Shown one piece after another: positions 1 through 5,131 of a stretch of 6,289 bases of DNA. Every line of letters starts with the position of its first letter. Position 1 is the first letter of the stretch. A program made the position numbers and the translations under genes. This stretch comes from an uncultured Pseudomonadota bacterium (lineage in GTDB: Bacteria; Pseudomonadota; Gammaproteobacteria; Burkholderiales; Burkholderiaceae_C): contig ONTY01000118.1 in the NCBI GenBank assembly GCA_900320815.1, positions 1-6,289 on the forward strand, written 5' to 3'. The notes under the pieces are model-generated. The model saw only the letters and a list, made by a program, of their open reading frames with translations. It was not told the DNA's origin and ran no database searches.

Positions 1-67
1 AAATACCAATGATGGCAACCACAATCATCAATTCGATCAGGGTGAAGCCTTTTTGCAGCGATTTCAT
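1..67 (-). CDS. pilA: Type IV pilin, 5' end only (cut by window edge)
   Basis: This is the first 22 codons of a type IV major-pilin-like gene running off the left edge. They encode a seven-residue leader ending in Gly (MKSLQKG), then [15 protein letters not shown]. That is the prepilin peptidase (PilD) site with Phe at +1, Glu at +5 and the start of the hydrophobic assembly helix. The ATG is at 65-67, with AAGGAG at 76-81 on the minus strand, eight bases upstream. The DNA is identical to the 5' end of the complete pilin at 462-911. The globular domain lies outside the window, so whether the gene is intact is unknown. Unlike its neighbour, it is preceded by a good sigma-54 promoter candidate at 151-166, so it may be the main expressed pilin (inference). 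Confidence 0.88.
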   Translation of the reverse strand, partial: MKSLQKGFTLIELMIVVAIIGI

Positions 68-99
68 TTTCTTTGCTCCTTCAAGCGAGTTTGGGGGGG
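1..99. repeat. 99-base perfect direct repeat, copy 1 (pilin start and leader)
   Basis: Bases 1-99 are identical to 845-943 (offset 844). The block holds the first 22 pilin codons, the Shine-Dalgarno sequence and the proximal leader, and ends in a run of seven G (plus strand) at 93-99. The identity may continue to the left of the window. It covers untranslated as well as coding bases, so it is not explained by protein conservation alone. Recent duplication or gene conversion is the likely cause. Confidence 0.95.
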
Positions 100-113
100 A
101 ATGAAAACCTTGT

Positions 114-135
114 CGGCAGGCCAATTTGCCTGCCG
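114..135 (-). promoter_or_regulatory. Inverted repeat in the pilin leader (possible 5' mRNA hairpin)
   Basis: Arms CGGCAGGC (114-121) and GCCTGCCG (128-135) are perfect complements around a six-base loop. If the sigma-54 promoter at 151-166 is used, transcription starts near 140, so this stem would form within the first few bases of the pilin mRNA. A 5' stem-loop can protect an abundant mRNA from decay, which would suit a pilin. An operator is the other possibility. The stem is seen directly; the role is inferred. Confidence 0.5.
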
Positions 136-150
136 CTCGCCTCTTATGTC

Positions 151-166
151 TGCACTGCGCGTGCCA
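151..166 (-). promoter_or_regulatory. Sigma-54 (RpoN) promoter candidate for the left pilin
   Basis: The minus strand reads TGGCACGCGCAGTGCA. Against the sigma-54 consensus TGGCACG-N4-TTGC(A/T) it matches 11 of 12 defined positions, with the required GG (-24) and GC (-12) correctly spaced. It points at the pilin start 84 bases further on and predicts a leader of about 70 bases. Type IV pilin genes are classically RpoN-dependent with the activator PilR. The (C/G)TGTC cluster at 242-275 lies roughly 80-120 bases upstream, where an enhancer for such an activator would sit. The segment is absent in front of the right-hand pilin. Confidence 0.75.
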
Positions 167-214
167 GCGGCTCTGTCGCGCGCCAGCTTCGTGACGCAAC
201 GCACACTTCGCCCA

Positions 215-283
215 CGCTCCGTGCCCTCACCCCTGCCCTTTGTGTCACTCCTCGCGCACGTTCGCTGTCACTGTCAGAGGCGC
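215..283. repeat. 69-base perfect direct repeat, copy 1 (putative pilin enhancer)
   Basis: Bases 215-283 are identical to 944-1012 (offset 729). The block contains GTGTC at 242-246 and CTGTC at 265-269 and 271-275, resembling the (C/G)TGTC element described for PilR upstream of pilin promoters. Here it lies upstream of the sigma-54 candidate at 151-166, in a position suited to an activator binding site. The identity is seen directly; PilR binding is inferred. Confidence 0.9.
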
Positions 284-409
284 CTGGGGACGCAGAACAT
301 GTCTGCTGATATGGGCTTGATGCATGTATGCCTTGCTTGCCAGCAATACTCACCGGTTTCCTGTTGCAATTTGCCATAGTATGAGTGGATGCGCCAAAAA
401 TGCGCGCAT

Positions 410-436
410 AAAAAAAGCCCCCTTGCGGGGGCTTTT
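410..436 (-). terminator. Rho-independent terminator of the right pilin gene
   Basis: A perfect ten-pair stem (AAAAGCCCCC at 413-422, GGGGGCTTTT at 427-436) has a four-base loop. On the minus strand it is followed by an uninterrupted T run (A at 410-416 on the plus strand). It lies 25 bases past the pilin stop codon. Plus-strand use is less likely because only four T follow there, and they are part of the stem. It should separate transcription of the two pilins. Confidence 0.92.
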
Positions 437-461
437 GAGGCTGTTTCAGCCGTGCGCCGTA

Positions 462-911
462 TTAGCTGCGGCAGGCTGCCGGAACATAACGGTTGTCAGC
501 CGAGGAAGAGCAGGTCCACACCGCAGAGCCGCTCATGTCGGTGGTGCTCTGCGGGAAGGTGGGCGTGAGGATGATGGCTTTGCCTTGCACCGGCACTGCC
601 ACGCCGGTGGTCTTCATCGTCGCAGTCACCACGCCGCCAGTTTTGATTTCCGTGTTGGCCACATATTTGCCGCTGATGCTGCCAGAGGGCGCCACGCCAG
701 CCGCAGAGTTGCTGGCAGGTGCCGTGCCGTAGTTCGCCCAGCTTTCCGTCACAGCCGTCTTCTGACCAGAGGCCAGCGTCATGGCTTCACTCATCTGCGT
801 GCGCGCAACGTAGTCTTGATACGCCGGCAGCGCAATGGCGGCCAAAATACCAATGATGGCAACCACAATCATCAATTCGATCAGGGTGAAGCCTTTTTGC
901 AGCGATTTCAT
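462..911 (-). CDS. pilA: Type IV pilin (major-pilin-like), complete
   Basis: This 149-residue prepilin would be the structural subunit of a type IV pilus, inserted in the inner membrane, cleaved and N-methylated by PilD, then assembled into the fibre. The leader MKSLQKG is short, and Gly7 and Phe8 form the cleavage site. Glu12 is the conserved Glu+5. A hydrophobic helix follows, continuing into [10 protein letters not shown] (about residues 31-40). The C-terminal part is a small globular domain with two cysteines (VWTC near 131 and AACRS at the end), fitting the usual disulfide loop. The start at 911 is chosen because AAGGAG (920-925) sits eight bases upstream and the leader has family length; an in-frame ATG at 977 would add 22 residues unlike a prepilin leader. 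A terminator follows. Its 5' end is identical to the left pilin, but the sigma-54 promoter segment is missing upstream. Whether it is the major pilin or an alternative or minor one cannot be told. Confidence 0.95.
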   Translation of the reverse strand: MKSLQKGFTLIELMIVVAIIGILAAIALPAYQDYVARTQMSEAMTLASGQKTAVTESWANYGTAPASNSAAGVAPSGSISGKYVANTEIKTGGVVTATMKTTGVAVPVQGKAIILTPTFPQSTTDMSGSAVWTCSSSADNRYVPAACRS

Positions 912-943
912 TTTCTTTGCTCCTTCAAGCGAGTTTGGGGGGG
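845..943. repeat. 99-base perfect direct repeat, copy 2 (pilin start and leader)
   Basis: This copy is identical to 1-99. It covers the first 22 codons of the complete pilin, the Shine-Dalgarno sequence and the leader up to a seven-G run (937-943). Here it abuts the 69-base repeat directly at 943/944, whereas in the left copy the two blocks are 115 bases apart. Confidence 0.95.
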
Positions 944-1012
944 CGCTCCGTGCCCTCACCCCTGCCCTTTGTGTCACTCCTCGCGCACGTTCGCTGTCAC
1001 TGTCAGAGGCGC
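944..1012. repeat. 69-base perfect direct repeat, copy 2
   Basis: This copy is identical to 215-283, with (C/G)TGTC words at 971-975, 994-998 and 1000-1004. It joins the pilin leader repeat at 943/944 with no promoter segment between. In this position the putative activator sites would lie in the pilin leader region itself. Confidence 0.9.
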
Positions 1013-1037
1013 TTCCTATGACACCCCTTCAACATTC

Positions 1038-1055
1038 GTGTCACACCTCGCGCAC
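1038..1055. repeat. Partial third copy of the enhancer-repeat core
   Basis: Bases 1038-1055 match 971-988 (and 242-259) at 17 of 18 positions, with the core GTGTCAC, one changed base, then CCTCGCGCAC. A further GTGTC word lies at 1070-1074. Together with 944-1012 this makes a small array of similar words upstream of the right pilin, suggesting repeated binding sites for one regulator. Confidence 0.6.
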
Positions 1056-1065
1056 TGCGGCACTG

Positions 1066-1081
1066 TGCAGTGTCACTGCCC
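1066..1081 (-). promoter_or_regulatory. Weak sigma-54-like promoter candidate for the right pilin
   Basis: The minus strand reads GGGCAGTGACACTGCA. It keeps GG and GC at sigma-54 spacing but matches only 8 of 12 defined consensus positions. Use of this site would give a leader of about 140 bases. It overlaps a GTGTC word. I rate it clearly below the site at 151-166. Confidence 0.25.
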
Positions 1082-1149
1082 AGCGCACGGGCAAGATGCT
1101 ATCGCCTCGCTGACTTGCAGTGAGTTTTAAAGCAGCCTCTTGAAATAAG

Positions 1150-1184
1150 AAGCGGGCGCCAGCCGCAACGGCGGGAGCCCGCTT
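1150..1184 (-). terminator. Probable terminator after sdhB
   Basis: Perfect eight-pair arms AAGCGGGC (1150-1157) and GCCCGCTT (1177-1184) flank a 19-base loop that can fold further (GCCG/CGGC). On the minus strand the stem is followed by CTTATTTC, a U-rich but broken tail. It begins 25 bases past the sdhB stop. The imperfect tail means some read-through into the pilin upstream region is conceivable. Confidence 0.7.
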
Positions 1185-1209
1185 GTGCCGGCGGCGTTCT
1201 GGCCACCGG

Positions 1210-1965
1210 TCAGTCTTTGAGTTTGGCCATCAAGTATTCGCGGTTCAGGCGTGCGATATTGGCGACCGAAATGCCTTTGGGGCATTCTTTCTCGCACGCC
1301 TGTGTGTTGGTGCAGCTTCCAAAGCCAAGGGCATCCATCGTGTCCAGCATGGCTTTCACGCGCCGCGATGCTTCCGCCTTGCCTTGCGGCAGCAGCGCAA
1401 GTTGGCTGACTTTGGCTGAAACAAACAGCATGGCGGAGCCGTTTTTGCACGCCGCCACACACGCGCCACAACCAATGCAGGCGGCGGCGTCCATTGCCAG
1501 GTCGGCTTTTTCTTTTGGAATGGGAATGGCGTTGGCGTCTGGCGCACCACCGGTATTGACCGACACAAAGCCGCCCGCTTGCATGATTTTGTCAAAGGCG
1601 CTGCGATCGACGGCCAAATCGCGAATCACGGGAAAACCGCCAGAGCGCCACGGCTCCACAGTAATCGTGTCGCCATCGTTGAAGCGGCGCATGTGCAGCT
1701 GGCACGTCGTCACGCCTTCATCGGGGCCGTGCGGGTGGCCGTTGATATACAGCGAGCACATGCCGCAAATGCCTTCGCGGCAGTCGTGGTCAAAAAACAC
1801 CGGCTCTTTGCCCTCGGCGACAAGCTGCTCGTTGAGCACGTCAAGCATCTCCAGAAACGAGCTGCTTTGCGAGATGTTTTTCAACTGGTATGTTTCAAAT
1901 GCGCCTTTTTCTTTGGGGCCGCGCTGGCGCCACACGCGCAGTGTGATGTTGATGTCTTTGTCCAT
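1210..1965 (-). CDS. sdhB: Succinate dehydrogenase/fumarate reductase iron-sulfur subunit
   Basis: This 251-residue subunit carries electrons between the flavin of SdhA and the haem and quinone sites of SdhC, on the cytoplasmic face of the inner membrane. The N-terminal ferredoxin-like domain has the [2Fe-2S] ligands C62, C67 and C70 (CREGICGMC) and C88. The C-terminal domain has C163, C166 and C169 (CIGCGAC) plus C228 for [4Fe-4S], and C173, C218 and C224 for [3Fe-4S]. The third ligand set is all Cys, as expected for this enzyme. The start at 1965 lies 20 bases after the sdhA stop and has a weak GAG-type ribosome site. An in-frame ATG at 2085 is rejected because it would overlap sdhA by 100 bases. 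It is the last gene of sdhCAB. The sequence resembles the subunit paired with a single cytochrome b, not the SdhCDAB type. Sequence alone does not fix the physiological direction. Confidence 0.95.
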   Translation of the reverse strand: MDKDINITLRVWRQRGPKEKGAFETYQLKNISQSSSFLEMLDVLNEQLVAEGKEPVFFDHDCREGICGMCSLYINGHPHGPDEGVTTCQLHMRRFNDGDTITVEPWRSGGFPVIRDLAVDRSAFDKIMQAGGFVSVNTGGAPDANAIPIPKEKADLAMDAAACIGCGACVAACKNGSAMLFVSAKVSQLALLPQGKAEASRRVKAMLDTMDALGFGSCTNTQACEKECPKGISVANIARLNREYLMAKLKD

Positions 1966-1985
1966 AGTGGGTTTCTCGTGTGTTT

Positions 1986-3929
1986 TCAGCTCTTGTAATT
2001 GCGCGTTTGCGGCTTGACAAACTGATAGTTGAGCGGTTCTTTTTCCAGCAGCGGAGCGGCGTCTGCGCCCTGATATTTCCAGCACGACACGTACATATAG
2101 TCCTGGTCGTTACGCTTGGCTTCGCCTTCCTCGGTCTGATATTCGGTGCGGAAATGCGCACCGCAGGATTCTTCGCGATCCAGCGCGTCGTGGGCAATCA
2201 AGGTGCCGATGTCAATAAAGTCTTCCAGCCGCAGCGCCTTTTCCAGTTCGGTATTGAGGTCGTCGGTGCGACCGGTGATGCGAAGGTCTGACCAGAATTT
2301 CTTTTTCAAATCGCGCAGCATGCCAATGGCTTCTTGCAGCCCTTTTTTGTCGCGCGCCATGCCAACGTGCTCCCACATGATGTGGCCAAGCTCTTTGTGC
2401 AGGCTGTCGGAGGAACTGCCGCCTTTCACATCCATCATGCGCTTGATGCGATCCCGCACGCCTTGTTCGGCAGCGTCAAAGTCGGCGGATTTGGTGTCAA
2501 AGCGCGGCACTTGAATTTGGTCTGCCAAATAGTTCTGGATGGTGTATGGCAGTACAAAATAGCCGTCTGCCAGCCCCTGCATCAGCGCCGAGGCGCCAAG
2601 GCGGTTGGCACCGTGGTCAGAGAAGTTGCATTCGCCAATGGCAAACAACCCCGGGATGGATGTCATCAGCTCATAATCCACCCAAATGCCGCCCATTGTG
2701 TAGTGCAGCGCCGGGAAAATCATCATGGGCGTTTCGTACGGGTTTTCGTCGGCGATTTTTTCGTACATCTGGAACAGGTTGCCATATTTCTGTTCCACCA
2801 CGTCGCGCCCCATGCGCTGGATGGCTTCGGCAAAATCCAGATACACCGCCAGCCCGGTATTGTTGACGCCGTAGCCGGCGTCGCACCGTTCCTTGGCGGC
2901 GCGCGATGCCACGTCGCGCGGCACCAGGTTGCCAAAGGCGGGGTAACGGCGCTCCAGATAATAGTCGCGGTCTTCTTCCTTGATGTCATTGGGGCGCAGC
3001 TTGCCTTCGCGCAGCGCCTTCACATCTTCAAGTTTTTTCGGCACCCAGATGCGTCCGTCGTTGCGCAGCGATTCGCTCATCAGCGTGAGTTTGGACTGAA
3101 ACTCGCCATGCACCGGAATGCAGGTGGGGTGAATCTGCGTCATGCACGGGTTGGCAAAATGCGCGCCGCGCCGATAGCACTGCATGGCCGCCGAGCCATT
3201 GCTGCCCATTGCGTTGGTGGACAAAAAGAAGGCGTTGCCGTAGCCACCGGTGGCAATCACGACGGCGTGCGCAGCAAACCGTTCAATGGCGCCAGTGACG
3301 AGGTTGCGCGCAATAATGCCGCGTGCACGCCCGTCAATCATGACGAGGTCCAGCATTTCATAGCGCGTGTACATTTTGACTTTGCCCGCGCCAATCTGGC
3401 GGCTGAGCGCCGAATATGCACCCAGCAACAATTGCTGCCCAGTTTGTCCGCGTGCATAAAAGGTGCGCGAGACTTGCGCGCCGCCAAATGAGCGGTTGGC
3501 CAGCGAGCCGCCATATTCACGCGCAAATGGCACGCCTTGCGCCACGCACTGGTCAATAATGGCGCTGGAGACTTCGGCGAGGCGGTGTACGTTGGCTTCG
3601 CGCGAGCGGTAGTCGCCACCTTTGATGGTATCGTAGAACAGGCGGTAGACGGAGTCGCCGTCATTTTGATAATTTTTGGCGGCGTTAATGCCGCCCTGTG
3701 CGGCAATGGAGTGTGCGCGTCGCGGCGAGTCCTGAATGCAGAAGTTGAGGACGTTGAAGCCCAGCTCGCCCAGCGTCGCCGCTGCCGAGGCGCCCGCCAG
3801 CCCAGTGCCAACGATAATTACGTCCAGACGGCGTTTGTTGGCAGGGTTTACCAGTTTCTGGTGCGCCTTGTAGTAGGTCCATTTTTCTGCCAGCGGGCCT
3901 TCTGGGATTTTTGAGTCGAGTGCAGACAT
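1986..3929 (-). CDS. sdhA: Succinate dehydrogenase/fumarate reductase flavoprotein subunit
   Basis: This 647-residue catalytic subunit interconverts succinate and fumarate using covalently bound FAD. The Rossmann motif GTGLAG is at 41-46. H73 in HSIAAQGG is the expected FAD attachment histidine. HPTCIP (267-272), R338 in VPRDVASRA and H409 in LHYTMGG match the substrate-binding and proton-transfer residues of the family. [18 protein letters not shown] (432-449) is the second FAD-binding segment, and [13 protein letters not shown] (585-597) is the conserved C-terminal motif. The length of about 650 residues and the text around 'YTMGGIWVD' fit the group found with a single cytochrome b; the SdhCDAB type is usually nearer 590. 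GGAG at 3936-3939 lies six bases upstream of the ATG. The gene starts 21 bases after the sdhC stop and ends 20 before sdhB, so the three are surely co-transcribed. No damage is seen. Confidence 0.97.
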   Translation of the reverse strand: MSALDSKIPEGPLAEKWTYYKAHQKLVNPANKRRLDVIIVGTGLAGASAAATLGELGFNVLNFCIQDSPRRAHSIAAQGGINAAKNYQNDGDSVYRLFYDTIKGGDYRSREANVHRLAEVSSAIIDQCVAQGVPFAREYGGSLANRSFGGAQVSRTFYARGQTGQQLLLGAYSALSRQIGAGKVKMYTRYEMLDLVMIDGRARGIIARNLVTGAIERFAAHAVVIATGGYGNAFFLSTNAMGSNGSAAMQCYRRGAHFANPCMTQIHPTCIPVHGEFQSKLTLMSESLRNDGRIWVPKKLEDVKALREGKLRPNDIKEEDRDYYLERRYPAFGNLVPRDVASRAAKERCDAGYGVNNTGLAVYLDFAEAIQRMGRDVVEQKYGNLFQMYEKIADENPYETPMMIFPALHYTMGGIWVDYELMTSIPGLFAIGECNFSDHGANRLGASALMQGLADGYFVLPYTIQNYLADQIQVPRFDTKSADFDAAEQGVRDRIKRMMDVKGGSSSDSLHKELGHIMWEHVGMARDKKGLQEAIGMLRDLKKKFWSDLRITGRTDDLNTELEKALRLEDFIDIGTLIAHDALDREESCGAHFRTEYQTEEGEAKRNDQDYMYVSCWKYQGADAAPLLEKEPLNYQFVKPQTRNYKS

Positions 3930-3950
3930 ATCTTTCTCCGTTGCCCCGCG

Positions 3951-4625
3951 TTACCAGGCCGCTCCGCGGACATAAAAGATGATGGTGATGAGGGCAAACA
4001 TGCCGCAAATGATGCTGGCACCGATTTTGCTGATAAGCTGCCAGCGCGCCATCCAGCGTTCATTGTTCATGCCGATGGTGTGCATGGCACTCCAGATGCC
4101 GTGCGTCAGGTGCAGCCACAGCGCGGCGTACCACAGCAGGTAGCCGAGCATGGTGAAGAAATGCCCTTTGAAATAAAAATCAATAAATGCCGCGCCGTTG
4201 GCAGGGTCAAATGGGCCGTGGTGTCCGGTGAGTTCGGCAAACATCATTTTGTGCCAGAACTGGCTCAGGTGCAGCAGGAAAAACAGCAGCACAATGGCGC
4301 CGAGTACCAGCATGTTTTGTGAAGCCCAGCTCACGCCTTTGGGGCGCTCGCTATATTCATAGCGCTGCGCACCGCGTGCGCGCCAGTTTTTATGGCTGAG
4401 CCAGAGTGCATAGCCAATATGCACGGCAAACAGGCCGGCCAGGCCAATGCTCATGGCGACGGCGTACCAGTTGGCGCCAAGCAGCGCACAAATGGTGTTG
4501 TAGGCATCCGCTGAAAATACTGCGACTGTGTTCATGGCCAGGTGAAACACGAGAAACAGCACCAGCGCAATGCCGGAGACGCTCATAACGAGTTTCCGGC
4601 CAACGGAGGAGTTGAAAAGCCACAT
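3951..4625 (-). CDS. sdhC: Succinate dehydrogenase/fumarate reductase cytochrome b subunit (b558 family)
   Basis: This 224-residue membrane anchor would bind two haems b and the quinone and hold SdhAB at the inner membrane. Five hydrophobic helices can be read (about 13-34, 55-77, 103-122, 155-180 and 198-218). Histidines in the first four (H28, H69, H119, H172, with H175 and H182 nearby) fit the di-haem pattern of Bacillus subtilis SdhC. The opening MWLFNSSVGRKLVMSVSG and 'ERPKGVSWASQNMLVLG' are typical of this family as known from Bacteroides. No sdhD follows, so this is a single-anchor complex, which in known members reacts with a low-potential quinone such as menaquinone. The start at 4625 is chosen by family similarity. 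No Shine-Dalgarno sequence precedes it; the bases before the ATG are pyrimidine-rich. An upstream ATG at 4823 would add 66 residues of unlikely composition. Confidence 0.93.
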   Translation of the reverse strand: MWLFNSSVGRKLVMSVSGIALVLFLVFHLAMNTVAVFSADAYNTICALLGANWYAVAMSIGLAGLFAVHIGYALWLSHKNWRARGAQRYEYSERPKGVSWASQNMLVLGAIVLLFFLLHLSQFWHKMMFAELTGHHGPFDPANGAAFIDFYFKGHFFTMLGYLLWYAALWLHLTHGIWSAMHTIGMNNERWMARWQLISKIGASIICGMFALITIIFYVRGAAW

Positions 4626-5131
4626 GAGAGGAGAGGTCCGCGTTGTTGTGTGGGAGAAAACCCCGCCTTTTTTATGACAGCGCGGAAAAATGCTTGGTCT
4701 GCGGCCCGGCAGCGCATTTTTTTGGATGGCTTTTGGGCAGCAATGGTGCGCTGCACAATGGCGGAGTGGCGGATGATAGTCTGCCGCCGCTGACGGCTGG
4801 CTGTTCTTTTGGGCGCATGGCACGCTGCCTGGCTGCGGAGCAATGTGCGGGAGGGAATTGGAGGAATCAAAATTGATAGCAATATGCCCGCAAGAGATGC
4901 TGGCAGCACCGGTTTCTTGCTTTCAAGCTCTGCGTGGCGCTGTGCGGCGCTCAATCTGCCGTGTTTTTTGTGCAACACAGGCGCGTGAGTCAGTGTGCCG
5001 CAAACGATGGGGGCTGCGGTATGTCGCAGAATTGATCGCATACCCCTATTTATTTCTTTGCATTACACTTATATTTTGCGGGCAATATGCGTATACCCAT
5101 TGGCATGAGGAGTAGATGCCATCGTGTGGCT
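4626..5131. other. Roughly 500-base gap between amgK and sdhC
   Basis: I see no convincing gene here. The stretch should contain the sdhCAB promoter and the end of the amgK transcript, but no clear -35/-10 pair or classical terminator stands out. Items seen: a TGGCAT/ATGCCA stem (5101-5121) just past amgK without a T tract; an AT-rich patch at about 5030-5100 flanked by similar words CGCATACCCC (5037-5046) and GCGTATACCC (5089-5098); and a small intergenic-repeat-like element near 4864-4925. A 90-codon plus-strand frame (4843-5115) has erratic composition and no family features. Confidence 0.6.
4864..4925. repeat. Possible degenerate Comamonadaceae-type intergenic repeat
   Basis: The pattern AATCAAAATTGATAGC, then a small stem (TGCC-x-GCA, loop AGAGA, TGC-x-GGCA at 4885-4905), then a GCTGGCAGC-like word and GGTTT, recalls short intergenic elements I remember from Comamonadaceae genomes. 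Only one copy is in the window, so the repeat nature cannot be shown here. Confidence 0.3.

Larger units (their letters stand above)
68..409 (-). other. Intergenic region between the two pilin genes
   Basis: About 340 bases lie between the terminator of the right pilin and the start codon of the left pilin. Read on the minus strand from 409 down, they hold an unremarkable stretch (409-284), the 69-base repeat rich in (C/G)TGTC words (283-215), a 115-base segment found only here (214-100), and the leader with its Shine-Dalgarno sequence (99-68). The 115-base segment carries the sigma-54 promoter candidate and a hairpin. Short open frames here have no recognisable protein features and I do not call any of them. 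The region looks like the control region of the left pilin. Confidence 0.75.
912..1149 (-). other. Region upstream of the right pilin
   Basis: This stretch between the sdhB terminator and the pilin start must hold any promoter of the right pilin. It contains the leader, the 69-base repeat (944-1012) and a partial third copy of that repeat's core (1038-1055). I found no good sigma-70 promoter and no sigma-54 promoter as strong as that of the left pilin. The best sigma-54-like site is at 1066-1081. Read-through from sdhCAB is possible if the terminator at 1150-1184 leaks. No small gene is convincing here. Confidence 0.6.

Noticed and set aside
912..977. Longer pilin start at 977
   Set aside because: It would add 22 residues before a standard seven-residue leader and ignore the well-placed AAGGAG at 920-925.
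215..1055. Repeats as a CRISPR array or integron-like array
   Set aside because: There are only two full copies and one partial, with no regular spacers, no cas or integrase genes, and the blocks coincide with pilin control regions.
324..1130. Plus-strand open frame of 268 codons across the pilin
   Set aside because: It runs through the pilin terminator and opposite the pilin gene. The composition (rich in His, Arg and Gly) is that of an antisense frame.
1217..2017. Plus-strand open frame of 266 codons
   Set aside because: It is antisense to sdhB, whose iron-sulfur cysteines are all in place. No ribosome site or family features.
2334..3491. Long plus-strand open frame of 385 codons
   Set aside because: It lies wholly opposite sdhA, which has every expected motif. 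The frame is a by-product of GC-rich codon use and has no recognisable domain.
4866..4877. ATCAA-AA-TTGAT as an FNR/Anr site for the sdh operon
   Set aside because: The half-sites are in the opposite order and spacing to the FNR box (TTGAT-N4-ATCAA), and the site is about 240 bases from sdhC.
4843..5115. Plus-strand open frame of 90 codons in the amgK-sdhC gap
   Set aside because: The ATG has no proper ribosome site, the composition is erratic and no family is recognisable. The hydrophobic end comes from the AT-rich patch.
5101..5121. TGGCAT/ATGCCA stem as the amgK terminator
   Set aside because: It is only six pairs with a nine-base loop and no T tract on the minus strand, too weak to call.
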